The notes below the pieces were generated by a model. It had not been told where the DNA came from. It ran no database searches and was given only the letters and a program-made list of their open reading frames with translations. The translations under genes and the position numbers were made by a program. A stretch of 64,000 nt of DNA from Candidatus Omnitrophota bacterium (GTDB lineage Bacteria > Omnitrophota > Gorgyraeia > Zapsychrales > Zapsychraceae), in assembly GCA_020632495.1 (NCBI GenBank), contig JACKFL010000006.1, positions 1,178,001 through 1,242,000 of the forward strand, in the 5' to 3' direction. This document shows positions 17,086 to 25,686 of the stretch, piece after piece. Positions within the stretch are counted from its first letter, which is position 1. Every line of letters begins with the position of its first letter.

Positions 17086-18114
17086 TTATGGCAGGATGAC
17101 TTCTTGCAGTTCGAGCGTTTCGCCGTCCAGGTTGCTGGACATCACCAGCCCCACGCCCGGCGCGAAGAATTTGTAATCCAGTACGTCCGGTTCCAGCGGT
17201 ATAGTTTCCGCCGTTTTCAGCACCTGGTGGTAGGTCACTCCCCGGATTGTCAGGGAACCCAGAATTTCAATATGTTCCGAGATATCTTCGGCGTTCCCGA
17301 GCGAGAATTCCTGCCGGTAATATTCTCCCGGAACGGGATGGGCGGTCATGATGATGCCGGGCTTGTCAAATCCGCGGCCGGCCATAAAAGAACCGTCGAT
17401 CGCGGTTAAGATGCCGTCCGCGTAGTCCTTGACTTCCTCCCCCATGTACCAAACTGTTCCGTACATGTCCTGTGCGAACCAGTCGTCGGTATCCTCGATC
17501 AGGGAACGGTTGCCTTCGGCATCGATTTCCCACACACGGTCGCGGACCACAATGCAGTTGATGCCGACGATTTCGATGGTTTCGTTCAAGACCTCCCATT
17601 TGGTTTGTTCGATAACAATGCCTGCCTCGTCTTTGACTTCATAATTGTGGGTTGTTCCCGGTACCAGGGGCCAGTATTGGTTCGGGTTAAAGGACTCTTT
17701 CCCATCGATGACTGCCTGAAAATCCACGAAGACAGCCGGGTCAAGCTGCGGATCATAGGGGGCCTCTCCCAGCTTTTCGCATGCTAGATCCCTGGCATCG
17801 CTTTGCGCCCGGCATAGCTTCAGATTCTCCTCATTGGCATACCGGTTTTCTTCGAGGCATTCCGCCTTAGCGTGCCGGTCGGAGATATTATGGCAATTCG
17901 CCACGGCAATCCAAAAGTCGTCACGGGCCTCGTTGCGGCAGGCACGAAAGGCGAAAGTCGTGGTAGCTGAACAGGATGATCTCCTCGGTGAATAGAAGAA
18001 ATCATCCCGGTCTGCGTCGGCACGGCCTGCTGCGGCGGCCAGGAAAAGTAAGCAGATTGAGAATCCGATCGCGGCGTGGGAAGTTGATGATAATTTGTTT
18101 GTTGTTGGTTTCAC
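17086..18114 (-). CDS. Exported protein of unknown function
   Basis: 342 aa. Leader with hydrophobic core ICLLFLAAAAG and cleavage near RADA. The mature N-terminal third holds six cysteines (SSCSATTTFAFRACR, ANCHN, AECLEE, KLCRAQ, LACEKL), probably three disulfides; the rest is beta-rich and opens with NPNQYWPLVPGTTHNYEV, a motif shared with other uncharacterised exported bacterial proteins. The start is GTG at 18114 with GGAGG 5-9 bases upstream. Next upstream is a 33-residue membrane peptide, and upstream of that are repeats shared with the neighbouring two-component operon, so regulation by that pair is likely. Confidence 0.75.
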   Translation of the reverse strand: MKPTTNKLSSTSHAAIGFSICLLFLAAAAGRADADRDDFFYSPRRSSCSATTTFAFRACRNEARDDFWIAVANCHNISDRHAKAECLEENRYANEENLKLCRAQSDARDLACEKLGEAPYDPQLDPAVFVDFQAVIDGKESFNPNQYWPLVPGTTHNYEVKDEAGIVIEQTKWEVLNETIEIVGINCIVVRDRVWEIDAEGNRSLIEDTDDWFAQDMYGTVWYMGEEVKDYADGILTAIDGSFMAGRGFDKPGIIMTAHPVPGEYYRQEFSLGNAEDISEHIEILGSLTIRGVTYHQVLKTAETIPLEPDVLDYKFFAPGVGLVMSSNLDGETLELQEVILP

Positions 18115-18241
18115 GTCAGCCTCCTGGAATGTCGGTTGGTTTGTATAAACGGGATGTCTGGATACCCCGGGAAGGTTTGAAACAACGAATATGTCGTGTA
18201 ACTCTCCTTTCGGGAATCCAACATGACCGTCCGGAATTCTC

Positions 18242-18343
18242 CTATGCCGCGGCGGATATGGCCATCATCACGAATCCTATGGCGGTAATAATTAATGTTC
18301 CCCGAATGGTTAAGAACAGGTAGTGGCGGGCTGTTTCTTGCAT
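18242..18343 (-). CDS. Single-helix membrane peptide (33 aa)
   Basis: Short open frame with GGGAG six bases before its ATG. Sequence MQETARHYLFLTIRG followed by a hydrophobic helix TLIITAIGFVMMAIS and AAA. The good ribosome site, a single clean membrane helix and position under a repeat-bearing promoter make it credible. It may modulate the adjacent histidine kinase or the exported protein downstream. Nothing else is seen in 18115-18464. Confidence 0.55.
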   Translation of the reverse strand: MQETARHYLFLTIRGTLIITAIGFVMMAISAAA

Positions 18344-18430
18344 GATGATCTCCCTTCTGCCGTATTTAGGTAATAATCCCTAGGTGTTGCCAAAGTACGG
18401 ATCAATCTTAACAGGGGATTCTGATCGGAA

Positions 18431-18451
18431 GATTACACGTGGATTACAATT
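18431..18451. promoter_or_regulatory. Tandem GATTACA repeats, candidate operator of the 19867 regulator
   Basis: GATTACA at 18431 and 18442 are spaced 11 bases. The second extends to GATTACAATT, a decamer that recurs at 20611-20620 in front of the two-component operon. Located just upstream of the 33-residue peptide. Confidence 0.55.
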
Positions 18452-18464
18452 ATGTCAGGCAGGA

Positions 18465-19889
18465 TCAGGAGGAATGAGCTGATAGCGGCATGGCCACCGT
18501 AAAGGTGGTGCCGTGCCCGGGTTCGCTGGCGACTGAGATGGAGCCGTTCATGGTGCGGAGGATGGAACGGACCCAGCTGAGGCCGAGGCCGCTGCCGTCC
18601 GTAGACCGGCTGGTATCGACACGATAAAATTTCTCAAAAATGCGGTCGATATGTTGAGAGGCGATGCCGGGACCGTTGTCCGCGACCCGCAGCTCGGCAT
18701 GGTTATTGCGACGCACCACTGCCACGGTCACGGCGCCTCCCGGATGGGTGTATTTCAAGGCATTATCCAAAAGATTAGCTACGACGCGCTGCAGGCGTGC
18801 GGTATCAGCCCTGACGAATAGATCGTTCTCCGGTTCAGTATAAGACAGAGAAATATTCAAATCCTCGGCGACCGGCATGAACAGCTCGACTCCGGCCGCT
18901 ACCAGTTCGACCAGATTGACATCCTGGTGTTCGTAACGGCGCAAGCCGGCATCGATTTCGGCGATTTCGAGCATGGTCCCGATCATATGGGTCAGACGAT
19001 CACATTCCTCGAGTATGGTTTGGTAACCCTCGCGATAGTCTTGTCCCGTCGCAGCGTTCTGCAGTGTCATTTCCGCCAGCCCTCTTATCCGGGTAACGGG
19101 CGTGCGCAGGTCATGCGCTATATTGTTCGTCACGTCTTGCAGTTCCCGCATGAGAGCTTCAATCCTGTCGAGCATATTGTTAAACGCCTCAGCGAGTTGA
19201 TCGATTTCCGCTCCTTCGGAACCGGCAGGAACCCGGTGTGCGAACCCCGCCTTTCCGGTCAGCGAAGCTGCCCGTGTCACCCGGGCCACACCACTCATCG
19301 TTCGCCGGGTCAGCCACGCGCCCAGCAAGATACCGCAAACAAGAATGATGAGCATGACGGAGGCAAACACACGGTTAAATTGTCCGATGAGCACCTGATC
19401 CTCCTTCAATATTTTTCCGATCTGCAGGAGGTATTGCCCGTTTAAAATCATCCGGGATATCGCTCGCCCCTCGAGAGCGGGTTCCGGGCCTTGAATGTCA
19501 TGATAGATGATTTGCTGTGTTTGGGCTGCGGCTGCCCATGATTGGAGTGATTCCGGTGACAGGGCGGTCCAATGACTCATATCGGACTCGACAATCGGTC
19601 GCAAATGCCGGTCCAACAGGCGGTAAAACACACGCCCCGTTCCCTGCTCCTCGGCATCCTCGCGGATATCATTCACGATTTCTTCAAAGTCATCCTCGAG
19701 AATATCGTTGGCGTACTCCTGCGATTCCAAAAACAGGTCCTGGTCGAGAACCTTTTCCAGGTTAGCGGTCAGCAAGGAACGCGTTGATATATAGACTAAC
19801 GCCAAGGCGAGCCCGAAAAACAACGTAAACCACACCGTCAGGCGGAAGACAACCGTTTGCCAAGGCTTAGTCTTTGTCCTCAATGACAT
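18465..19889 (-). CDS. Membrane sensor histidine kinase
   Basis: 474 aa. Membrane segments at about 13-34 and 174-194 with an acidic periplasmic loop between them (EYANDILEDDFEEIVNDIREDAEE), which could bind cations or basic peptides as in PhoQ; this is inference. HAMP, then His259 in NNIAHDLRTPVTRIRG, N-box VVANLLDNALKY, DNGPGIA, GSGLGLSWV. Start at 19889 is inside the upstream regulator gene (23-base overlap) behind GGGGG; a longer frame start has no ribosome site. Confidence 0.92.
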   Translation of the reverse strand: MSLRTKTKPWQTVVFRLTVWFTLFFGLALALVYISTRSLLTANLEKVLDQDLFLESQEYANDILEDDFEEIVNDIREDAEEQGTGRVFYRLLDRHLRPIVESDMSHWTALSPESLQSWAAAAQTQQIIYHDIQGPEPALEGRAISRMILNGQYLLQIGKILKEDQVLIGQFNRVFASVMLIILVCGILLGAWLTRRTMSGVARVTRAASLTGKAGFAHRVPAGSEGAEIDQLAEAFNNMLDRIEALMRELQDVTNNIAHDLRTPVTRIRGLAEMTLQNAATGQDYREGYQTILEECDRLTHMIGTMLEIAEIDAGLRRYEHQDVNLVELVAAGVELFMPVAEDLNISLSYTEPENDLFVRADTARLQRVVANLLDNALKYTHPGGAVTVAVVRRNNHAELRVADNGPGIASQHIDRIFEKFYRVDTSRSTDGSGLGLSWVRSILRTMNGSISVASEPGHGTTFTVAMPLSAHSS

Positions 19890-20544
19890 AACCGAACCCC
19901 CTAACCGTATGCAAAAGTTTCTTGGCATACGGGCGATCTATTTTACTGCGCAATCTGCTGACACGGGCCTCTATCACATTTGTTCCGGGCTCAAAACTAA
20001 AATCCCAGACATTCTCGATAATCATGGTTTTGGAAACGACCCGGCCGCTGTTGCGCATCAGGTATTCCAACAACAGGAACTCTCCCGTCGGTAAAAATAT
20101 CTCATCGCCCTGGCGGGTAACCTTGCGCTTAAGCGGATCCAGATTCAAATCTCCTACGGTCAGGATCCCGGCGTCTTCACTGCGGGAAGAACGGCGCAGC
20201 ATCGCCTGAATGCGGGCTAACAATTCGGTAAAGGCAAACGGTTTGACCAGATAGTCATCGCCGCCCTTTTGCAGTCCGGCGACGCGGTCTTCGAGGGAGC
20301 TCTTGGCGCTCAGGATAATAACCGGCAGCTTTACCTGCTGACGCCGCAGACGGTCAATCATGCTCAGACCGTCAATGACGGGCAGCATGATATCAACGAC
20401 CGCCAATTCAAAACTTTCGCTGCTGGCGTAATGCAGACCCTCTTCTCCGTCCTTGGCATGGACCACCTGATAGCCGGCCGTTTTCAAGCCTTGAAGAATA
20501 AAGGCCGCTGTTTGTTGATCGTCCTCTACAAGCAGAATACGCAT
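19867..20544 (-). CDS. OmpR-family response regulator
   Basis: 225 aa. Receiver with Glu7/Asp8/Asp9, Asp51 in LAVVDIMLPVIDGL, Ser in VIILSAKS, Lys in YLVKPF; C-terminal winged helix with FLPTGEFLLLEYLMRNSG and TNVIEARVSRLRSKID. Co-transcribed with the overlapping kinase. GATTACAATT about 70 bases upstream of its start suggests autoregulation. The spacing of the start from any ribosome site is poor (GAGA at -5). Confidence 0.92.
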   Translation of the reverse strand: MRILLVEDDQQTAAFILQGLKTAGYQVVHAKDGEEGLHYASSESFELAVVDIMLPVIDGLSMIDRLRRQQVKLPVIILSAKSSLEDRVAGLQKGGDDYLVKPFAFTELLARIQAMLRRSSRSEDAGILTVGDLNLDPLKRKVTRQGDEIFLPTGEFLLLEYLMRNSGRVVSKTMIIENVWDFSFEPGTNVIEARVSRLRSKIDRPYAKKLLHTVRGFGYVIEDKD

Positions 20545-20610
20545 AGTCTCTATATTACACGGAATTTATCAAAAGTATATGCCGTAAACATTACCCCAAG
20601 CTTGCATTAA

Positions 20611-20620
20611 GATTACAATT
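20611..20620. promoter_or_regulatory. GATTACAATT element upstream of the two-component operon
   Basis: Identical to the decamer at 18442-18451; nothing else in 20545-20715 is obvious except a perfect 14-base palindrome CAGGCCGCGGCCTG at 20657-20670. Confidence 0.45.
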
Positions 20621-20715
20621 TGGTAAGTTTCACAATGGCGGGCAATAGTCTGGCGGCAGGCCGCGGCCTGTGAAAAATCGGTAATCGACGGGTGGGTTCA
20701 GCAGACCGGTTCCAA

Positions 20716-20940
20716 TTAGTTTTTGTGTCGGAATGTGATGCGGCCTTTGCCCAGGTCGTATGGAGATAGGGCGACGGTGACCTTGTCGCCGGGCAGGATT
20801 TTGATGAAAAATTTCCGCAGTTTACCGGCCGGGTATGCGGTGACCGTGTGCCCGGTGGTGTCGATCTCCACCGAGAACTTTGCGTTCGAGAGGGCCTTGG
20901 TCACTGTGCCCTCAACTTCAATGGCGTCATCTTTAGACAT
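20716..20940 (-). CDS. infA: Translation initiation factor IF-1
   Basis: 74 aa, standard length. OB-fold protein that binds the ribosomal A site during initiation. Conserved blocks: IEVEGTVTKALSNAKFSVE, GKLRKFFIKILPGDKVTVALSPYDLGKGRITFRHK. The usual LAHISGKMRK segment reads TAYPAGKLRK, a modest divergence. It lies away from the ribosomal-protein cluster where infA is often found and directly follows a cold-shock protein gene, so it may be a cold-inducible copy. Start at 20940 follows a GGGGGG tract with long spacing; a longer frame reaches into the upstream gene. Confidence 0.93.
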   Translation of the reverse strand: MSKDDAIEVEGTVTKALSNAKFSVEIDTTGHTVTAYPAGKLRKFFIKILPGDKVTVALSPYDLGKGRITFRHKN

Positions 20941-20984
20941 TACTTGAGTATTCCCCCCTGGCCTGTTTGAGGCCGTTGTCCCGG

Positions 20985-21206
20985 TCAAAACATCCGGGTT
21001 TCCACCTTTTCACGGCGGATGTGAAATGCGCGGAACCCTTTGTGCGAAGGTTCCATTTCAAATTCTACATGATCCCCCTCATGCAGGTCGTCAAAGGGCG
21101 TGTTCCACAGGCATGCCTTGTGGAAGTGTGCTTCCTCCCCTGCCGAGGTGAGGATTTTCCCGTGTTCGCTTTCGGGATAAAGCTTGGAGATGGTCCCTAC
21201 GTGCAT
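20985..21206 (-). CDS. Cold-shock-domain protein
   Basis: 73 aa. Single OB-fold similar to CspA: HVGTISKLYPESEHGKILTSAGEEAHFHKACL, DDLHEGDHVEFEMEPSHKGFRAFHIRRE. The first RNA-binding block (normally KGFGFI) is degenerate (EHGKIL) and the second reads AHFHK instead of VFVH, so nucleic-acid affinity may be altered. GGGGG precedes the start. Probably co-transcribed with infA from the promoter at 21374-21402. Confidence 0.85.
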   Translation of the reverse strand: MHVGTISKLYPESEHGKILTSAGEEAHFHKACLWNTPFDDLHEGDHVEFEMEPSHKGFRAFHIRREKVETRMF

Positions 21207-21288
21207 CGTTCCCCCTTAGTGAATGAACTCATGATTAATAAAACGTTTACTCCGAGTACACTCAACCTACGTGCGGTGACAAAATCTG

Positions 21289-21305
21289 GAGCCGGATACC
21301 GGCTC
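21289..21305. other. Hairpin within the cold-shock leader
   Basis: Perfect GAGCCGG/CCGGCTC stem with a three-base loop, about 60-75 bases into the predicted leader and roughly 85 bases before the cold-shock gene start. Confidence 0.55.
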
Positions 21306-21373
21306 TGCTGTCAGGAAACAAATATGGTAGGCGCTCTCGATACTGAAATTCTGGTATCCAAGTGATTAGGGGC

Positions 21374-21402
21374 ATTATAGCGCAGTACACCTCAAAACAC
21401 AA
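21374..21402 (-). promoter_or_regulatory. Promoter of the cold-shock/infA operon
   Basis: TTGTGT, 17-base spacer and a perfect TATAAT. Transcription would begin near 21367, giving a leader of about 160 bases, like cspA-type mRNAs. Confidence 0.65.
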
Positions 21403-21444
21403 TATATATATGTTGTCCACGAAAAAAACAGCATATATTGTGTC
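21398..21444. repeat. AT-rich inverted repeat overlapping the -35 region
   Basis: CACAATATATATATGTTG on the left arm and CAGCATATATTGTG on the right form an imperfect dyad with an A-rich centre. Candidate operator or upstream promoter element. Confidence 0.45.
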
Positions 21445-21453
21445 GTGCCAGGG

Positions 21454-21735
21454 TCAACGCTTAGGCAAGGGGCCGGCGGCGGCGGAACGAAACCGGTATC
21501 CGCAGAATGCAATCGCCGGATAGCAGACCAAAACAGTGAGGAAAATGAGGTATATGTTGCTGGTAAAATAGCCGATGACACCGCACAGCAGGGAGATCAA
21601 GAGGATCGTGGCCGTCAACCCCGTCCAGTTCGGTATTAATTCCAAAATCATCCGGCAGTGATTGCAGGTCCGCAGCCTTCCCCGTTGCGACAACGCGCGC
21701 AGGGACAGGTGCTTTTGGCAGGCAGGACATTTCAA
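21454..21735 (-). CDS. Zinc-ribbon membrane protein of unknown function
   Basis: 93 aa. N-terminal CPAC and CNHC form a four-cysteine zinc ribbon on the cytoplasmic side; two hydrophobic helices follow (about 41-58 and 62-80). No known family assigned. Start is TTG at 21735, eight bases after GGGAG; the first ATG is in another frame. Last gene of the cytochrome operon (17 bases after ccsA), so it may assist that system. Confidence 0.65.
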   Translation of the reverse strand: MKCPACQKHLSLRALSQRGRLRTCNHCRMILELIPNWTGLTATILLISLLCGVIGYFTSNIYLIFLTVLVCYPAIAFCGYRFRSAAAGPLPKR

Positions 21736-21752
21736 AATGCGGTCTCCCGTTC

Positions 21753-23684
21753 CTAGATTTTCATGCCTTTCTTGCCGAGCACGAACACCGTCACCGCCAG
21801 GAAAATCAACTCAAATAAAACATACGTGATCAGCCCCATGGCAATCCCGGAGGTGAAACCGTACGAATGCAGTCCGACACTGAGCAGGTTGACGCCGAAC
21901 CACGCCCACATCACAACAATGAGCGTCAGGATCGCACCGACGGCGACACCCAACGGGTGTATGAGTTTGGCCAAGCGCATATGAAAAAGTAAGGCCACCC
22001 ACAGCACGATCATCAGCGCCCCGTTCTCTTTGGGATCCCAGCCCCAAAAACGTCCCCATGACTGGTCGGCCCATATTCCTCCCAGCGCGGTGCCGAGAAA
22101 GGTGGTGGTGAGTCCGAAGCCGAGAATGCCCAGGGTATTATTCAGTGTGGCATTCAGGCGCTTGGTGTTCTTGGAATCAAACAGGGCCTGCAGAACATAA
22201 ATATGCCCCATGATCCCGCCCACGCAGCATCCGGCATATCCGATGGTGATGGTAATCACGTGTGTGCTCAGCCAGAAATTAGAATCGAGTACGGCCACCA
22301 AGACTTTCAGCGTGTCGCCGTCCCCGCCGAACTTAGAGGCGATCGTTAAAAAGATCAGACCGCTGATGCTGGCAATGGTCAGGCCCAGCGAGTTGCGGTT
22401 GACCCATTCCAGAATAAATCCGAGAATAACGGCTATCAATCCGACGAAAATGAACGTCTCAAAAAGATTACTGACCGGCGGGCGGGCCATAATCAATATG
22501 CGCAGGATTTGCGCGATCAGATGCGGAACGAAACCGGCGACCGTCAGGACCGCTGCCGTCCGCGTCAGCCAAGGCCGGGAAGAAAGCAGGCTGAATAAAA
22601 GAAAGAGAAAGGCAAATCCGTAACCCAGCTTCGCCCATAAAAATCCGTTGAAGTCATTGTAAAACAGTTCCAGCCCAAAACGGTCGTACTGCTCCTTCTC
22701 CTTCGGTGACAGCCGCTTGCCGACTGAATCCAGATAGGCCTTGGCTGTGATATTGAACTGCAATTGCTCGCCGTTCCAGTAGTACACCGTCATATTGCGG
22801 ATATGCGTGATCTCGTCGAAGTAAGCCTCCTGGTCCACGTTCAGGCGCATGATGTCCATCGGGCTCAACCAGCTTTCTTCTTCATGCCTGACGGTGGGAA
22901 TGACGCCGAACGGCGCGTTGCCGTAATGTTCGGTCCAGAAATACATCGCGTTGATCAATCGCGCCACGGTCTTGCCTTCTTCGCTCCATTGCTGCACATC
23001 TCCGCCGCGCAGGACCATGGCCGCGGCCTCCAGTTTGTCGGTGACCACAAACAGGTCGTAAAAACTGAACTTGTCCCGGTCCGTGGCCAGTCCCAATTTC
23101 TCTTTGATCTCCCCGGACGTCAAATCAAAATCCGGATGCGGAAAGGCATAGGCAAAGGCACCCGAAATTCGGATGTAATAACCAAGATTCGAGTACACAC
23201 GGAGAATCTCACTCTCTACGGCCGAGAGTTCCTTTTCATCGATGTCTCTGAGGACCTCGGCCAGTTCTTTTATTTTATCGTAACCCGGCTCCAGCTGGCG
23301 CCAAGAGTAGCGGCGGCGTTTTTCCGGTTCCACTTTTATTGCCTCGAGGATCTCCGGATTATTGATCAGAAAGATCTGGTCACGGTAGGTCGTCCGCGGC
23401 GCGAAAATAAAGCGGGCGAACCACTCCAGTGCGCTTTCCTTACCGTAGGAACGCCGTCCCGACAAACGCAACAGGAAGCTCTTGGCAAAGGTTTCCATCG
23501 GCTTGATACGGCCTTCGTTCAACACGGGAATACGGGCAAAGGCTTCAAGGTCATTGACCTTGGTCGGCTTCAGCGTATCCAACGGACAAATGTTCTGGGC
23601 AGCGGCGATTCGGGAAGTGAGCAGTAAAGCCAGGAAGGTCAGAAGCAGAAATCCGTTGCCGAGATGTCTGGGTTTATTTCGCAT
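21753..23684 (-). CDS. ccsA: Cytochrome c maturation protein CcsA (system II), extended form
   Basis: 643 aa. Integral membrane part of the heme export and attachment complex for c-type cytochromes. A leader-like segment (about 10-30) precedes a periplasmic region of about 330 residues; about eight membrane helices follow. The WWD domain reads WADQSWGRFWGWDPKENGAL and supplies the heme-handling site, with conserved His in WLSTHVITITIGY and LLFHMRL. Typical CcsA has no such long N-terminal region, so this is a larger variant. Start at 23684 (GGGAG upstream) overlaps the resB stop by 11 bases. Confidence 0.92.
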   Translation of the reverse strand: MRNKPRHLGNGFLLLTFLALLLTSRIAAAQNICPLDTLKPTKVNDLEAFARIPVLNEGRIKPMETFAKSFLLRLSGRRSYGKESALEWFARFIFAPRTTYRDQIFLINNPEILEAIKVEPEKRRRYSWRQLEPGYDKIKELAEVLRDIDEKELSAVESEILRVYSNLGYYIRISGAFAYAFPHPDFDLTSGEIKEKLGLATDRDKFSFYDLFVVTDKLEAAAMVLRGGDVQQWSEEGKTVARLINAMYFWTEHYGNAPFGVIPTVRHEEESWLSPMDIMRLNVDQEAYFDEITHIRNMTVYYWNGEQLQFNITAKAYLDSVGKRLSPKEKEQYDRFGLELFYNDFNGFLWAKLGYGFAFLFLLFSLLSSRPWLTRTAAVLTVAGFVPHLIAQILRILIMARPPVSNLFETFIFVGLIAVILGFILEWVNRNSLGLTIASISGLIFLTIASKFGGDGDTLKVLVAVLDSNFWLSTHVITITIGYAGCCVGGIMGHIYVLQALFDSKNTKRLNATLNNTLGILGFGLTTTFLGTALGGIWADQSWGRFWGWDPKENGALMIVLWVALLFHMRLAKLIHPLGVAVGAILTLIVVMWAWFGVNLLSVGLHSYGFTSGIAMGLITYVLFELIFLAVTVFVLGKKGMKI

Positions 23685-24843
23685 GCTGCGCTCCCTGCCG
23701 TTGACGTTTGCGGGTGTTAACGGCGGCCATGGCAAAGTGAATGACCAAACCGGCAAACGTCACAAAGGTTGAAATGTAGGGAAGGACACGTCCGTGATTC
23801 CGGACCACGGCCAGAGTCGAACTTTCATTGCGAAACTGGTCGACCGAAAATGATGACTGATAAAAGGTGTACTCCCGGTGCCGCAACGGATTGTTCATGG
23901 TGATCGGCTTCTCCCGCCACTGCCCCCCGGTCTCGACGGCAACCTTGCTTTTGAAGCTGCGTGCCGTTTGCGTCCCGGGATGCTCCTCCTTGATGAATTC
24001 CACCAGCTTGAGGGTAAACGGCATCGGATACCGTTTCAAGCGCAGGCTCAAATGATACGTCTTCCCCCCGGCCTCGATCGGGGTTGGAATCCTTTCGGCG
24101 CCGTAGAGCATCACGTGTGAACTGCCCTCGGGGGTCGTGACTTCCAGGATAATCCCCGGGGTATTGCGTTCCGGTTCCTTTTCCAGTTTTACTGCCTCAA
24201 TTTTTTGCACACCCGAGGCATTCAGATAGCGGCTGTCTCCGTCATTGACCGCATAGGCGTTGGCGTTGCGGTGGTACTCAAGTAACTTGATAATGATACC
24301 GCTGTCCTCCAGCGGCAGCGGCTGGTTGATCCTCAAACGGGCGACATCGACACCGGTTACTGAGCGGAGCACTTTTCCGTCGGTCCGTTCGGGCGGCGCT
24401 TCCCAGATTGCCAGCTCCCAATCATGAAAAGCCGATGAAACATTCGTGGCCTGGCCTTCCTTCAGCGTGACATGGCTTTCTTCCGCCGTGTTCAGGATCA
24501 CGTAGCCTGAAACGAAAAACATCAGCAGGCCGATATGAATGACAAGGATACCCAGATTCTTCCAGCTGTAGACAAAGCGGATCAGCATAACCGCTAAAAC
24601 GTTGATAAACAGCATCCACATCACCAGCTGCCCGCCCGGAAACGGAATGAAGCCCAGCACCAGGAAATAAAAGGAATGAAAGAATCTTTCCTGGGCCAGA
24701 TACAGTCCGCTCTGGACCTGGGCGATGGTTCCCCACAGAGTGAGCAGGAAAAGCAGAAAAATTCCCAGACAGGTGATTTTCAGCGAAGCCAGGGCTTGAA
24801 GAAATTTGATTTTGCGCAGCTGTTGTCGGAACTTCGAGGTCAT
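23674..24843 (-). CDS. resB: Cytochrome c maturation protein ResB/Ccs1
   Basis: 389 aa. Partner of CcsA in system II cytochrome c biogenesis; holds apocytochrome for heme ligation. Three N-terminal membrane helices (about 22-42, 68-88, 97-117), a large periplasmic domain with SSAFHDWELAIW and NNPLRHREYTFYQSSF (a ResB hallmark), and a last helix near 360-378. Start codon overlaps the stop of the upstream lipoprotein by one base (TAATG). Confidence 0.92.
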   Translation of the reverse strand: MTSKFRQQLRKIKFLQALASLKITCLGIFLLFLLTLWGTIAQVQSGLYLAQERFFHSFYFLVLGFIPFPGGQLVMWMLFINVLAVMLIRFVYSWKNLGILVIHIGLLMFFVSGYVILNTAEESHVTLKEGQATNVSSAFHDWELAIWEAPPERTDGKVLRSVTGVDVARLRINQPLPLEDSGIIIKLLEYHRNANAYAVNDGDSRYLNASGVQKIEAVKLEKEPERNTPGIILEVTTPEGSSHVMLYGAERIPTPIEAGGKTYHLSLRLKRYPMPFTLKLVEFIKEEHPGTQTARSFKSKVAVETGGQWREKPITMNNPLRHREYTFYQSSFSVDQFRNESSTLAVVRNHGRVLPYISTFVTFAGLVIHFAMAAVNTRKRQRQGAQHAK

Positions 24844-25676
24844 TATTTTTCCGCTATTGAAAAGATCAGGTTGCGAAAGTCGGGCAGCCGGGCGCTGATG
24901 GCCGCCTTGCCTCCTGTCATCTTGATGAATATCTGTGACCGGCCGCGGTCGATGATCGCGGCGATCATGCTGGGCGCGTCGGCCGGTGCGTCCGACTGCA
25001 GGGTGGTCAGGTCGACCAGCGTTAGACTCAGCCCGGAGGCGGTCGTGAGCTGTTCCTGTTTCGCCAGAAAACGCTGCAGCTCAGCGTCGTTGACTGATAT
25101 GTCGACTTGCCTTAGCCAACGGCCGACATTGGCCTGAAGACCGCCCGCGTTTCCGCCGAGGCTGATGATCGAGGTTTCGGTAGGCCCCGCACCGCCGGTG
25201 GTGGCGAATGTCGCGAGCCGTAAACCGCTTCCCTTCTGTTCCGACCAGCCGGCTGGAGTCTGCCAGACTAACGGGGAACGGTCGACCGAACGTTCCAGTT
25301 CGGGCGTGACCGGCATCGTGCTCATGCTCATATCGGCTCCTGAGTCCGTCGATGACCGTGCCTGTAGTCCGGCATGAATGTCATCATCCGGCATGGTGCG
25401 GCCGGCCAGGCCCGCGTGGATATCGTCCTGGGGCATGTCGCTGGATCCCATGAGGCCGGAATGAATGGCATCCTGCGGCATTTTATTCGGATCCAGTCCG
25501 GCATGGATGGCGTCCTGGGGCATGGACCTGTCCCCGGAGCGCATGGCATGCGGGGGCATCTGCGAACGGTCGGATTCGATAAAGATCTCTTCGTAGTGCC
25601 GCGTTAGGGATGGCTGGCCGCATCCGGATAGAAAAAGGACAGCGACCACCGCAATATTTCGTCGAAAATTAGTCAT
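24843..25676 (-). CDS. Lipoprotein with tandem MPQDxIHxGL repeats
   Basis: 277 aa. Lipoprotein leader with lipobox LSGC (Cys19). Residues about 40-106 hold four close repeats, MPQDAIHAGL, MPQDAIHSGL, MPQDDIHAGL and MPDDDIHAGL, preceded by a degenerate MPPHAMRSG. Each carries Met, Asp and His at fixed positions, a possible metal or heme ligand set. A conserved C-terminal domain (WQTPAGWSEQKGSGLRLATF to DFRNLIFSIAEK) follows and resembles lipoproteins found near cytochrome biogenesis genes. Lies between the NapC-type cytochrome and resB, overlapping resB by one base. A role in heme or metal handling for the operon is inference. Confidence 0.8.
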   Translation of the reverse strand: MTNFRRNIAVVAVLFLSGCGQPSLTRHYEEIFIESDRSQMPPHAMRSGDRSMPQDAIHAGLDPNKMPQDAIHSGLMGSSDMPQDDIHAGLAGRTMPDDDIHAGLQARSSTDSGADMSMSTMPVTPELERSVDRSPLVWQTPAGWSEQKGSGLRLATFATTGGAGPTETSIISLGGNAGGLQANVGRWLRQVDISVNDAELQRFLAKQEQLTTASGLSLTLVDLTTLQSDAPADAPSMIAAIIDRGRSQIFIKMTGGKAAISARLPDFRNLIFSIAEK

Positions 25677-25686
25677 GGAATTTCAA

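Noticed and set aside
25371..25560. Regularly spaced direct repeats that look like a small CRISPR array
   Set aside because: They are in-frame codons of the MPQDxIHxGL repeats in the lipoprotein, with spacers of coding sequence and no cas genes.
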